DNA of 64,000 nt from Paenibacillus sp. JJ-100 (GCF_948329825.1 NZ_CAOJCM010000003.1:372001-436000); one strand, 5' to 3'. Positions 8,403 through 16,638 are shown, counted from the first letter of the stretch. Numbers and translations are program-made. The notes: a model not told the origin generated them from the letters alone.

Positions 8403-8717
8403 TCAATTTCGAGCTGAATAGTAGAGATTTGCTGCAAGATAAGACACGTTGTGTAAGACAAATAATGCAGTAATAATGAAAAAGGATAGAGAAATGCCAT
8501 CCACCGCAATGGCGATAATCCATGCCAAAGCAAGACTGATGGTAGTTGCCTTCCAGGAGAAAGCTTTTGCCTTGGTTAAACAGTACAGATATCTCTCATC
8601 CATGCTATGCTGCTTGCTCGCTATTCCTTTTGCTAAGAACATGATTGCCAGCGCGAGCAGCAGACCACCGACGATTCCGCCAATTCCGGTGAGACGATTC
8701 ACTAATTCAGGACTCAA
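8403..8717 (-). CDS. small two-to-three-segment membrane protein paired with XRE regulator
   Basis: I take TTG at 8717 as the start (104 residues), because GAAGGAG sits 9 nt before it; an ATG at 8726 directly abuts that site and would be poorly placed. Either start lies inside the end of the upstream HTH gene, so the two are translationally coupled. Three hydrophobic stretches (IGGIVGGLLLALAIMFLA, ATTISLALAWIIAIAV, ISLSFFIITALFVL) frame a charged cytoplasmic loop. This matches the common layout of a Cro-type regulator followed by a DUF2178-like membrane protein. The biological role of such pairs is poorly known. Confidence 0.75.
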   Translation of the reverse strand: MSPELVNRLTGIGGIVGGLLLALAIMFLAKGIASKQHSMDERYLYCLTKAKAFSWKATTISLALAWIIAIAVDGISLSFFIITALFVLHNVSYLAANLYYSARN

Positions 8718-8919
8718 TATTCTCATCTCCTTCAAAAATAAATAATTCTTCAATTTGACAATCAAATACTTGCGCAAGCTTGTGAGCGAGCACCAGTGAC
8801 GGTTTGTATTTTCCAGATTCGAGCGATATCACCGTTTGCCGAGAGACCTTAAGTCGTTGAGATAGTTCTTCTTGTGTAATGTTCATATGCATACGTTTAT
8901 CTCGGATTAGATTTCGCAA
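8707..8919 (-). CDS. XRE family HTH regulator
   Basis: A 70-residue single-domain Cro/C1 regulator: MRNLIRDKRMHMNITQEELS, then SRQTVISLESGKYKPSLVLA, then an amphipathic end with EELFIFEGDE. This subclass is usually autoregulated and co-transcribed with a small membrane protein. The start is TTG with GGGAGG 6-7 nt upstream. Immediately upstream lies a pair of identical inverted repeats (8936-8967) that are strong candidates for its operator. Confidence 0.9.
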   Translation of the reverse strand: MRNLIRDKRMHMNITQEELSQRLKVSRQTVISLESGKYKPSLVLAHKLAQVFDCQIEELFIFEGDENIES

Positions 8920-8935
8920 AAATATCCTCCCTAAA

Positions 8936-8967
8936 GTAAAGTGTGCTTTACGTAAAGCTAACTTTAC
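8936..8967 (-). promoter_or_regulatory. tandem operator: two GTAAAG-N4-CTTTAC repeats
   Basis: Two perfect inverted repeats of the form GTAAAG-N4-CTTTAC lie end to end (8936-8951 and 8952-8967) with no spacer. Together they also create a perfect 14-bp palindrome at their junction (8945-8958). They end 17 bp upstream of the HTH start codon. The most economical reading is two adjacent dimer sites for the XRE protein acting as autorepressor; this is inference. Confidence 0.75.
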
Positions 8968-9088
8968 ATAAATGATAGGGAAAAGTCAATATGTCTTCAT
9001 AGGATTTAACATCATGTGGAGATGCTGTTGTGTCTCGCAGGGGATTTCGTGATAAAGTATAAAGACTACAATTAGAACGGGTGATCGC

Positions 9089-11401
9089 ATGGCAACAACA
9101 GTTCGGATATCTGTCAGACCGCTGGTTGAGTATGTATATCGTAGTGGCAGCATACGTCCGGGATTTCGCACGAACGCTTCGATGCAAGAAGGGACTCGCA
9201 TTCATCAGCGGGTACAGAAGGCATATACCGAAGAGGATTTAAAAGAGATTGTGCTGGAAGCGGAACTTCAACATGGCGACCTGACATACGTTATCGAAGG
9301 GCGATGTGACGGCCTGATTCGTCTGGAGGGGCAACTAACGGTGGATGAGATCAAATCCACAGCCGGTAATCTGGACGAGCTGGATGGTGGACTCGACGTA
9401 CACTGGGCGCAGGCGAAGATGTATGCCTATATGTATGCTGCACAGCATGATGAGCCGCGGATGCAGGTTCAGCTGACGTATGTGCATTCAGTGACGGGGG
9501 AGGAACGGCGCTTTCGTCGTATGGAAGATCGGCAGGAGCTGGAGCAGTTCGCAGCCGAAGTCATTGCTGGATATGCACCCTATGCGGAGATGATCGTGGC
9601 ATATGAAGCGGAGCGGGATATTAGTGTGCGCGAGCTGCCGTTTCCTTTTCGCAAATACCGTGAGGGACAGCGCAAGCTGGCAGGCGCAGTGTACAAAACG
9701 ATTCGTGAAGGACAGGGACTTATGGCGAAAGCACCCACAGGCATTGGCAAAACGATGTCTGTGCTCTTCCCTACAGTGAAAGCAATCGGTGAGGGTGAGG
9801 CCAGCCGTTTGTTCTATCTGACCGCGAGAACAACAACGCGAGTTGCAGCAGAGGAAGCCTTTGCCCGAATGCAGGCCGAAGGGTTGAAGATGCATGTTAT
9901 CAGCCTGACAGCGAAGGACAAAATTTGTTTTAAGGACGAAGAAGCCTGTGATACGGGACAATGCAGTATGTGCGAAGGGTATTATGACCGAATTAACGGT
10001 GCAGTGCTGGACATGCTGGAACATGAAACGTTAATGACTCGGCCTGTCATAGAGCAGTATGCCCGCAAACATCGGGTCTGTCCGTTTGAGTTTTCCCTGG
10101 ATGCGGCGTATGCAGCTGACGCGGTGATCTGCGACTACAACTATATATTTGATCCGCGCATATCGCTCAAGCGAATGCTGGAAGAGCAGAAACGCAAGAC
10201 AGTACTATTGGTGGATGAGGCACACAATCTGGTAGACCGCGGGCGCATGATGTTCTCGGCAGAGCTGGAAAAGGCCGTATTTCTCGACGTGAAAAGAGAG
10301 TTCCAGACGCTGGGCAGCCATGTGCCAGGTGTGAAAGCCATTGTGGATTATACCGGTGCTATCGACAAGTATCTGATCACCCTTCGTAAGAACGGTGGCG
10401 ATGAGGGCAAGATCATTCAGCAGGAAGCACCGGAAGAACTGATTGAACGGCTGGAGCCATTTATTATGGTGGCAGAGCAATGTCTGGTCGAAGGAGGTTC
10501 AGGCAACGCTGAGACGGATCAGCTGTTGCTGGATGCCTATTTCACAGCGCAGAATTTCGTGCGAATTGCCAAACTGTATGATGAGCGTTTCATTACCTAT
10601 GCAGAGTGTGTGCGGAGTGAGGTGCGGGTGAAGTTATTCTGTCTAGACCCGTCTCTGCTGCTACGTCAGACGGCAAAAGGTTTCCGTTCTACCATTCATT
10701 TCTCGGCGACTCTGTCACCCCTTCGTTATTACCGGGATATGCTGGGGGCAGAGGAAGAGGATTACACGTTGCAGATCCCTTCCCCATTCAATAAGGAGCA
10801 GTTGGATGTACGGCTGTTACCTCTGTCTGTGCGTTACAAAGACCGGGAGCGTTCCAAACGGCCGATTGCCGAGATGTTACAACAGTTGGTATCCGAGTGG
10901 CCGCGTAGCAATCTGCTCGTCTTTTTCCCATCCTATCCGTACATGCGCGAGGTGTATGAGGTGTACGCGCAGCTTCCGAGCGATGCGGACACAGTGATGC
11001 AGGAGCAAGGTATGAACGAGCAGGAGCGGGAGCAGTTTCTGGCCGCATTCCAGCCGCATCCCGAGCGAACACGTCTTGTTTTTGCCGTCATGGGCGGAGT
11101 GTTCTCGGAAGGGGTCGATCTGCCGGGGGATCGGCTGAACGGTGTTGTCGTTGTAGGTGCAGGGCTGCCACAGATTGGCCTCGAGAACAACGTGCTGAAG
11201 GATTACTTTGACAAGTCGGGACGTAACGGTTTTAACTATGCTTATGTTTTTCCAGGTATGAATAAGGTGCTTCAGGCTGGAGGCCGACTTATCCGAACGG
11301 AAGAGGATCGGGGGGTGCTGGTACTCGTGGATGACCGTTTCACACAAGAACCGTATCGTTCTCTGTTACCTGAAGAATGGCTGGACTATAAGCGAATTTA
11401 A
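9089..11401 (+). CDS. DinG/XPD-type Fe-S helicase with N-terminal PD-(D/E)XK nuclease domain
   Basis: A 770-residue protein. Residues about 50-130 form a Cas4/RecB-like PD-(D/E)XK nuclease: E70-GRCDG, then VDEIKS (D86, E87, K89) and HWAQAKMYAYMYA, the QxxxY-type motif. From about 180 it is a superfamily 2 Rad3/DinG helicase: a Q-like PFRKYREGQRKL segment, Walker A APTGIGKT (215-222), DEAH box VDEAH (about 375-378), and a cysteine cluster between them (ICF, QCSMC, VCPFE) placed where XPD/DinG hold a 4Fe-4S cluster. The C-terminus has GGVFSEGVDLPG and QAGGRLIRTEEDRG. It should unwind 5'-3' and may cut DNA, with a repair role. The family is known as stand-alone genes in Firmicutes. It is monocistronic. 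Confidence 0.88.
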   Translation: MATTVRISVRPLVEYVYRSGSIRPGFRTNASMQEGTRIHQRVQKAYTEEDLKEIVLEAELQHGDLTYVIEGRCDGLIRLEGQLTVDEIKSTAGNLDELDGGLDVHWAQAKMYAYMYAAQHDEPRMQVQLTYVHSVTGEERRFRRMEDRQELEQFAAEVIAGYAPYAEMIVAYEAERDISVRELPFPFRKYREGQRKLAGAVYKTIREGQGLMAKAPTGIGKTMSVLFPTVKAIGEGEASRLFYLTARTTTRVAAEEAFARMQAEGLKMHVISLTAKDKICFKDEEACDTGQCSMCEGYYDRINGAVLDMLEHETLMTRPVIEQYARKHRVCPFEFSLDAAYAADAVICDYNYIFDPRISLKRMLEEQKRKTVLLVDEAHNLVDRGRMMFSAELEKAVFLDVKREFQTLGSHVPGVKAIVDYTGAIDKYLITLRKNGGDEGKIIQQEAPEELIERLEPFIMVAEQCLVEGGSGNAETDQLLLDAYFTAQNFVRIAKLYDERFITYAECVRSEVRVKLFCLDPSLLLRQTAKGFRSTIHFSATLSPLRYYRDMLGAEEEDYTLQIPSPFNKEQLDVRLLPLSVRYKDRERSKRPIAEMLQQLVSEWPRSNLLVFFPSYPYMREVYEVYAQLPSDADTVMQEQGMNEQEREQFLAAFQPHPERTRLVFAVMGGVFSEGVDLPGDRLNGVVVVGAGLPQIGLENNVLKDYFDKSGRNGFNYAYVFPGMNKVLQAGGRLIRTEEDRGVLVLVDDRFTQEPYRSLLPEEWLDYKRI

Positions 11402-11476
11402 GCGGATTTAAGACAAGATTTATCATTTTTACTGAAATATTTTCTTAATTTTCTAAATATTCTTTCATTTTCATGA

Positions 11477-11504
11477 TTGAAACATAGGTCAATCGGGTTA
11501 TAAC
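11477..11504 (+). promoter_or_regulatory. promoter of the alpha-amylase gene
   Basis: A -35 TTGAAA (11477-11482) and -10 TATAAC (11499-11504) with a 16-bp spacer lie about 80 bp before the start. AAGGAGG precedes the ATG. No cre match was found here. Confidence 0.6.
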
Positions 11505-11586
11505 TTGGTTAGCACGAACGAACAACGGCGATACCCCATCCGTTCCGCGGTCCGCTTCGAATGCAAATCAAGGAGGTCGGTTTGTA

Positions 11587-13086
11587 ATGAAGAGAAATCA
11601 TACCATGATGCAGTTTTTCGAATGGCATTTGGCTGCAGACGGCAATCATTGGAAACGACTAGCTGAAATGGCCCCGGAACTGAAAGCAAAAGGCATAGAC
11701 TCGGTATGGGTGCCTCCCGTAACTAAAGCGGTCTCTGCAGATGATACAGGTTATGGCGTGTACGATCTTTACGATCTGGGCGAATTTGACCAAAAGGGTA
11801 CGGTACGTACCAAGTATGGCACCAAGCAGGAGCTCGTGGATGCCATTGCGGAGTGTCAGAAGAGTGGCATTACCGTATACGTGGATCTTGTCATGAATCA
11901 CAAGGCCGGAGCAGACGAAAAGGAAGTATTTAAGGTGATTGAGGTGGACCCCAATGACCGGACGAAAGAAATTTCCGAACCATTTGAGATTGAAGGATGG
12001 ACCAAATTCACATTTCCTGGACGAGGCGATCAATACTCCTCTTTCAAATGGACATCTGAACACTTCAACGGCACTGATTTTGACGCCAAGGAAGAACGTA
12101 CGGGTGTGTTCCGCATTGCGGGTGAGAACAAAGCTTGGAATGAAAATGTCGACGATGAGTTCGGGAACTATGACTATCTGATGTTCGCCAATATAGATTA
12201 TAACCATCCGGATGTGCGGCGTGAGATGATCGAGTGGGGTAAATGGTTGATCGACACGCTGCAATGCGGTGGTTTCCGACTGGATGCAATCAAACATATT
12301 AATCATGAGTTCATCAAGGAATTTGCTGCGGAGATGATCCGCAAGCGCGGGCAAGACTTCTACATCGTAGGTGAGTTCTGGAATCCAAACCTGGATGCTT
12401 GTCGTACGTTTCTAGATACGGTGGATTATCAGATTGACCTGTTTGATGTATCCCTTCACTATAAGTTTCACGAGGCCTCTCTGGCAGGGCGTGATTTTGA
12501 TCTTTCCAAAATTTTTGAAGACACTCTCGTTCAGACCCATCCAACCCATGCGGTAACCTTTGTGGACAACCATGATTCACAGCCTCATGAGGCATTGGAG
12601 TCCTGGGTTGGTGATTGGTTCAAACCAAGTGCATATGCACTGACGCTGCTGCGTCGTGACGGATATCCTGTGGTCTTTTACGGAGATTATTATGGGATTG
12701 GTGGTCCTGAACCGGTAGAGGGAAAAAAAGAGATTTTGGACATTCTGTTGTCAGCTCGATGCAACAAAGCTTATGGAGAGCAGGAAGACTATTTCGATCA
12801 CCCGAGCACGATTGGCTGGGTGCGCCGCGGCGTGGAAGAGATCGAAGGCTCTGGTTGCGCAGTGGTCATCTCCAACGGCGATGACGGTGAGAAGAGAATG
12901 TTTATCGGGGAGCATCGTGCAGGAGAAGTGTGGGAAGATCTGACGGGTAGTTGTGAAGATTCAATCACCATCCAAGAGGATGGTTGGGCTACGTTCTACG
13001 TATGCGGCGGAGGTGTGTCTGTCTGGGCACTCCCGGAGCCGAGCGAGGACTGTGACACAGTGGACACGGTGGAAGCAGAGCAGTAA
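11587..13086 (+). CDS. cytoplasmic alpha-amylase, GH13
   Basis: A 499-residue glycoside hydrolase of the AmyS/AmyA GH13_5 type. It has no signal peptide (MKRNHTMMQFFEWHLAADG), so it acts inside the cell on maltodextrins or glycogen-like glucans. The (beta/alpha)8 motifs are present: VYVDLVMNHKAG (region I), GGFRLDAIKH (II, nucleophile D233), IVGEFW (III, acid/base E263) and FVDNHDSQ (IV, D330). The calcium-binding B domain is between about 105 and 205, and domain C follows about 395. The C-terminal tail is acidic. It is preceded by a good promoter and ribosome binding site and followed by unusual structured 3' sequence. Confidence 0.93.
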   Translation: MKRNHTMMQFFEWHLAADGNHWKRLAEMAPELKAKGIDSVWVPPVTKAVSADDTGYGVYDLYDLGEFDQKGTVRTKYGTKQELVDAIAECQKSGITVYVDLVMNHKAGADEKEVFKVIEVDPNDRTKEISEPFEIEGWTKFTFPGRGDQYSSFKWTSEHFNGTDFDAKEERTGVFRIAGENKAWNENVDDEFGNYDYLMFANIDYNHPDVRREMIEWGKWLIDTLQCGGFRLDAIKHINHEFIKEFAAEMIRKRGQDFYIVGEFWNPNLDACRTFLDTVDYQIDLFDVSLHYKFHEASLAGRDFDLSKIFEDTLVQTHPTHAVTFVDNHDSQPHEALESWVGDWFKPSAYALTLLRRDGYPVVFYGDYYGIGGPEPVEGKKEILDILLSARCNKAYGEQEDYFDHPSTIGWVRRGVEEIEGSGCAVVISNGDDGEKRMFIGEHRAGEVWEDLTGSCEDSITIQEDGWATFYVCGGGVSVWALPEPSEDCDTVDTVEAEQ

Positions 13087-13118
13087 GTGCATAACGTAGG
13101 AGATGTTTTAATTATATG

Positions 13119-13162
13119 ACAGGGTGAACCCGTCACATCATGGTTACGTGACAAGTCCCTGT
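13119..13162 (+). repeat. nested inverted repeat after the amylase gene
   Basis: ACAGGG (13119-13124) pairs with CCCTGT (13157-13162), enclosing GTCAC (13132-13136) with GTGAC (13148-13152). It begins 33 bp after the amylase stop and has no T-run, so it is not a simple terminator. It could be a 3' UTR structure. Confidence 0.45.
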
Positions 13163-13185
13163 ACGAGGATAACTATTAATTATGG

Positions 13186-13289
13186 AACCACCTGAAACCG
13201 AGCTGCACACACTTGTTTGATCGTATCAATCAGTGGGGTAGTTCAATCAGACACATGCTCTCATGTGCTGATTCAGGTGGTTTTGATGT
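13186..13289 (+). terminator. large branched terminator-like structure
   Basis: An 11-bp perfect stem (13186-13196 with 13272-13282) closes a 75-nt loop. The loop contains a second strong hairpin, CACATG-CTCT-CATGTG extended by ATCAG/CTGAT on either side of one bulged A. The closing stem is followed by a T-rich tail (TTTTGATGTTTTT). It probably ends the amylase transcript. Confidence 0.55.
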
Positions 13290-13335
13290 TTTTATAAGAG
13301 TTCCAGACGCTCTGGCTTTCCAACTTCTCTTCTAT

Positions 13336-14088
13336 TTATTCATCCAGCTCAAAAGACTCCAGCGTACCAACCATGCGCAAATCATCTGCGTGCTCTCGAT
13401 TGAACTCTGCACGTTTGCCCGCATCGGCATACTCATCATGATAATGCATCAACACGGTTTTCCGTCTTACTTCGGCGGGCAGTTGTTCCAAGTCCTTCAG
13501 TGACGTATGGGATTTGATCACCAAGTCATGCATGTGGCATTCATGGAAGATCAGTTGCACATCAGGTGCGATCTGCTCCACTCGCTCACGATCAAGCGTG
13601 CTGTCCGCACTATAGTAAAAATAAGGCTTCGCCATCAGCCCGTTGCTGACCATCCCGGGAACGTGCTGCGTCCGAAACGTCTCGAACATGACCCCACCCA
13701 GTTCAAAGCTTGCCCCATCCGGCAGCGGAACGACATCATAATAATCACTCATTGTACGCTCACCGTCCGTTGTGTAACGCATTCCAGGAGAAAGGATGTT
13801 CCACAGAGGATCAACCAACTCTTCGTGAATGAACAGACGTGGCTTACGATCCCCGACAATCTGCGCATAATAGCCAAGCATCTGAACCCCGTTAATATGA
13901 TCTTCATGCAGATGGGTGATAAACACATTATGAACGCCGGTCATCGCAAATCCGTATTCCTTGAGTGCCTTGGCATTGGACTCTGGAAAATCAATCACCA
14001 GATGCGTATCGCCGAATTCAGCGAGCATGCTGTTGTGATGCTGTTCTACACTGAACATATCTCCTGTGCCCAGAAAAGTGATTTTCAT
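13336..14088 (-). CDS. MBL-fold metal-dependent hydrolase, RNase Z-like subgroup
   Basis: A 250-residue metallo-beta-lactamase fold protein. The N-terminus MKITFLGTGDMFS is typical of the RNase Z/phosphodiesterase branch, THLHEDHINGV is the HxHxDH metal site, and later ligands are offered by RTQHVPG, YYSADSTL, IFHECHMHD and the terminal VLMHYHDEY. It lacks the tRNase Z exosite arm, so a small-substrate hydrolase or phosphodiesterase is likelier than tRNA processing. The gene is divergent from uxaC. The start ATG has GAAGGAG upstream. A large opposite-strand open frame across it (13507-14121) is a shadow. Confidence 0.83.
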   Translation of the reverse strand: MKITFLGTGDMFSVEQHHNSMLAEFGDTHLVIDFPESNAKALKEYGFAMTGVHNVFITHLHEDHINGVQMLGYYAQIVGDRKPRLFIHEELVDPLWNILSPGMRYTTDGERTMSDYYDVVPLPDGASFELGGVMFETFRTQHVPGMVSNGLMAKPYFYYSADSTLDRERVEQIAPDVQLIFHECHMHDLVIKSHTSLKDLEQLPAEVRRKTVLMHYHDEYADAGKRAEFNREHADDLRMVGTLESFELDE

Positions 14089-14173
14089 CGCAGTTCATCT
14101 CCTTCAAATCGGTATCACTAGCGTTAAATCCAGTATACCGTGTTTGCGAGAGTATGCCTAAATTAACCTTTTT

Positions 14174-14187
14174 TGAGAACGCTATCA
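14174..14187 (+). promoter_or_regulatory. cre (CcpA) site between the MBL gene and uxaC
   Basis: TGAGAACGCTATCA matches the Bacillus cre consensus TGWNANCGNTNWCA at every fixed position. It lies 97 bp before the uxaC start, consistent with carbon catabolite control of uronate catabolism by CcpA. Confidence 0.7.
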
Positions 14188-14283
14188 TTTTATATTGAAC
14201 TTTGGCATCAAACGGTGTAGCGTTAAAGATGGAAAGTAAACCTAAATGAACGTAAACTCACCTAAAGGGAGCGTGCAAGGCGA

Positions 14284-15723
14284 ATGAAATCTTTTCTGGA
14301 TGAACAGTTCTTACTTCACAATGAAACGGCGGTCAAGCTCTACGAGCAATATGCGAAAGACATGCCGATTATGGATTATCACTGCCACCTCAGTCCTCAG
14401 GAAATTTACGAGAACAAAACATTTGGTAACCTGACAGAGGCCTGGTTATATGGCGACCATTACAAATGGCGTCTGATGCGGGCGAACGGAATTGAAGAGA
14501 AGTATGTGACGGGCGGCGAAGGGGTAACGGATTACGATCGTTTCCTGGCGTATGCCAAAACGGTGCCAATGATGATTGGTAACCCGTTATATGCTTGGTC
14601 TCATCTGGAATTACAGCGTTATTTCGATGTACATGAAGTACTTAATGAGACAAGCGCTCCAGCAATCTGGGAAAAAGTAAATGCCAAGCTAACCGGTGAA
14701 GGCTTCGGGGCGCGTGATCTGATTACCAAATCCAATGTCACCGTTGTCTGCACCACCGATGACCCAACCGATTCTCTGGAATATCATCTGAAGATTCAGG
14801 AGATTGAAGGTTTTGACACTGCGGTACTGCCATCTTTCCGTCCGGATAAGGGACTTGAATTGAACCGAGATACCTTCATCGAATGGGTAGGCAAGCTCTC
14901 ACAAGCTTCCGGGACAGAGATTACGGATTACGACTCATTCCTGGCTGCGCTGGAGTCTCGTGTAGAGTTCTTCCATTCCGTAGGCGGTCGTGTCTCTGAC
15001 CACGCACTGGACTATGTGCCTTACGCGGCAGCGACTCGTGAGCAGGCTGCTGATGCATTTGCCAAAGCACTTGCTGGCGAAAAAGTGTCACGCACGGAAG
15101 AGGATGGTTACAAGACAGTTACACTGACATTCCTTGGCAAGCTGTATGCGGAGCGTGGCTGGGTCATGCAGTTCCATATCAATGCAGCGCGTAACAATAA
15201 CACGAAGATGTTCAAACAGCTCGGCCCGGATACCGGTTATGACGCCGTGAATGATACACCATTATCTGCGGCTGTCATCGGGTTGCTGGATACATTGGAG
15301 CAACAGGATGCTTTACCCAAAACGATTCTCTACTCCCTTAATCCAAGAGATAATGAAGTGCTGGCAGCCATCATCGGCAGCTTCCAGGGCGGCGGGATTC
15401 CGGGTAAAATCCAGCTTGGTGCCGCATGGTGGTTCAATGATACGAAGGATGGCATGCTCGCTCAGATGAAAGCACTGGCGAACGTGGGGCTGCTTAGTCG
15501 TTTTGTCGGCATGCTGACCGATTCAAGAAGCTTCCTCTCGTATACGAGACATGAATACTTCCGCCGCCTGCTCTGCAACCTGATTGGTGAATGGGCAGAA
15601 CAAGGCGAAGCACCGAACGATATGGAGCTGCTTGGTCAGATCGTACAAGGGATTGCGTATAACAATGCCAAGGCCTATTTTCCATTTAATGCTGTACCGC
15701 AGAGCGTATCTGCTTCAAAATAA
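14284..15723 (+). CDS. uxaC: glucuronate/galacturonate isomerase
   Basis: A 479-residue uronate isomerase. It converts D-glucuronate to D-fructuronate and D-galacturonate to D-tagaturonate, the first step of hexuronate catabolism in the cytoplasm. Family marks: start KSFLDEQFLLHNETAVKLYE, metal-site IMDYHCHLSP, VCTTDDPTDSLEYH, MQFHINAARNNN, and the WWFNDTKDGM and DSRSFLSYTRHEYFRR blocks near the C-terminus. It stands alone, without uxaB, uxuA or a transporter nearby. A perfect cre match lies upstream. Ribosome binding sequence AAAGGGAG precedes the ATG. Confidence 0.96.
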   Translation: MKSFLDEQFLLHNETAVKLYEQYAKDMPIMDYHCHLSPQEIYENKTFGNLTEAWLYGDHYKWRLMRANGIEEKYVTGGEGVTDYDRFLAYAKTVPMMIGNPLYAWSHLELQRYFDVHEVLNETSAPAIWEKVNAKLTGEGFGARDLITKSNVTVVCTTDDPTDSLEYHLKIQEIEGFDTAVLPSFRPDKGLELNRDTFIEWVGKLSQASGTEITDYDSFLAALESRVEFFHSVGGRVSDHALDYVPYAAATREQAADAFAKALAGEKVSRTEEDGYKTVTLTFLGKLYAERGWVMQFHINAARNNNTKMFKQLGPDTGYDAVNDTPLSAAVIGLLDTLEQQDALPKTILYSLNPRDNEVLAAIIGSFQGGGIPGKIQLGAAWWFNDTKDGMLAQMKALANVGLLSRFVGMLTDSRSFLSYTRHEYFRRLLCNLIGEWAEQGEAPNDMELLGQIVQGIAYNNAKAYFPFNAVPQSVSASK

Positions 15724-15865
15724 CGTACACTCATTCTTACTTAAAAATGCTCTCAATGCCTTTGTTTGGTCTTCATCCAAGCGAAGGGGTTGGGAGCTTT
15801 TTGACTTACGGTTCATTCGCGTGAAAAGCTCTCGTACGTTGGATGTATTTGTGATGATGAAAGGA

Positions 15866-15894
15866 TTGACATATCCTTACACTGAGAATATACT
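15866..15894 (+). promoter_or_regulatory. promoter of the MarR-ABC operon
   Basis: A perfect -35 TTGACA (15866-15871) and -10 TATACT (15889-15894) with a 17-bp spacer. Transcription should start near 15901, leaving a 130-nt leader filled by the phased repeats. Confidence 0.8.
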
Positions 15895-15902
15895 TAGGTA
15901 AC

Positions 15903-15979
15903 CTAATTAATTGATAAGCTATTAAATAGAGTGTCTATCAAATAGGGTGTCTATCAAATAACCCCCCTATTTAATAGAC
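15903..15979 (+). repeat. four (perhaps five) 11-mers repeated every 16 bp in the operon leader
   Basis: Near-palindromic 11-mers lie at 15919 (CTATTAAATAG), 15935 (CTATCAAATAG), 15951 (CTATCAAATAA) and 15967 (CTATTTAATAG), exactly 16 bp apart. A weaker copy at 15903 (CTAATTAATTG) keeps the phase. The second and fourth copies, with their GGG/CCC flanks, also form a 15-bp RNA hairpin (15933-15947 with 15965-15979, one mismatch). They all lie downstream of the predicted start of transcription. The likeliest role is a MarR operator array; an RNA role is possible. Confidence 0.75.
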
Positions 15980-16032
15980 AAACTACGATTATTTTTAACG
16001 GGAATAATGTTCCGATGAAGGAGGACGATAGG

Positions 16033-16638
16033 ATGACGGGTATAGATCCGGTGGCTCAGAAGCTCTTATATTCGATCATGCAGTTTAACAAAGGCAAATG
16101 GAGACAACATAAACCACATGGGCGCAATCACAATGAAATTATGGTGCTGGCCTGTCTGCTTCACGGCTCCCATCCGGGAGAGCGCATGGATTGGCAGGAT
16201 AACCCGCCTGATTTCGAGAGTCATTTCAACCAGGAACATCCGGGATTGAAAGTGTCCGAGATTAGCGCATTAATGCGTGTGAAATCACCGACAATTACGC
16301 CTGTCATTCGCGGTTTGGAAGACGAAGGCCTCGTTGAGCGTAAAATGGATCCGGAGGATCGGCGAGCTGTGCGAATTACGATTACGGATGCAGGTCGTGC
16401 AATTATCCGTGCGGCTCATGAAGAACGGATGGCTACTTTTAACCGGTTAGTTGAACATCTGGGTGAAGAGGATAGTATTCAGCTAGCGGAACTGCTCAGC
16501 AAGGTGTACACCTTCTTTGATGCACAGATATCTGGGCAGGATGAAGGACATGAACACGCTAATGAAGTCATAGGAAAAGATAATAAAGCCGTTGCGCAAA
16601 ACAATACAGCACCTGACCGAGGAGATGATACGCTATGA
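16033..16638 (+). CDS. MarR family regulator of the ABC exporter operon
   Basis: A 201-residue MarR regulator. The recognition region is LKVSEISALMRVKSPTITPV, followed by the wing VERKMDPEDRRAVRITITDAG. An insertion of about 25 residues (HPGERMDWQDNPPDFESHF) before the HTH and a polar C-terminal tail of about 35 residues are longer than in the standard 140-residue form. I chose ATG 16033 because AAGGAGG lies 8 nt upstream; ATG 16015 would precede that site. Its stop overlaps the start of the first ABC gene by ATGA, so it is the first gene of the operon and probably autorepresses it. Confidence 0.88.
   Translation: MTGIDPVAQKLLYSIMQFNKGKWRQHKPHGRNHNEIMVLACLLHGSHPGERMDWQDNPPDFESHFNQEHPGLKVSEISALMRVKSPTITPVIRGLEDEGLVERKMDPEDRRAVRITITDAGRAIIRAAHEERMATFNRLVEHLGEEDSIQLAELLSKVYTFFDAQISGQDEGHEHANEVIGKDNKAVAQNNTAPDRGDDTL

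Noticed and set aside
10877..11347. 156-codon open frame on the minus strand
   Set aside because: It is antisense to the conserved helicase motifs of the 9089 gene and is rich in residues typical of shadow frames.
9089..11401. Cas4-like domain as evidence of a CRISPR-linked system
   Set aside because: The nuclease is fused to a DinG/XPD helicase, a combination seen in stand-alone bacterial helicases, and no repeat array or cas gene is present.
13507..14121. 204-codon open frame on the plus strand
   Set aside because: It lies opposite the well-supported MBL hydrolase, has no ribosome binding site and its translation has no domain pattern.
15919..15977. Phased repeats as a CRISPR array
   Set aside because: The units are 11 bp with 5-bp gaps and inside a promoter leader; no cas genes are nearby.
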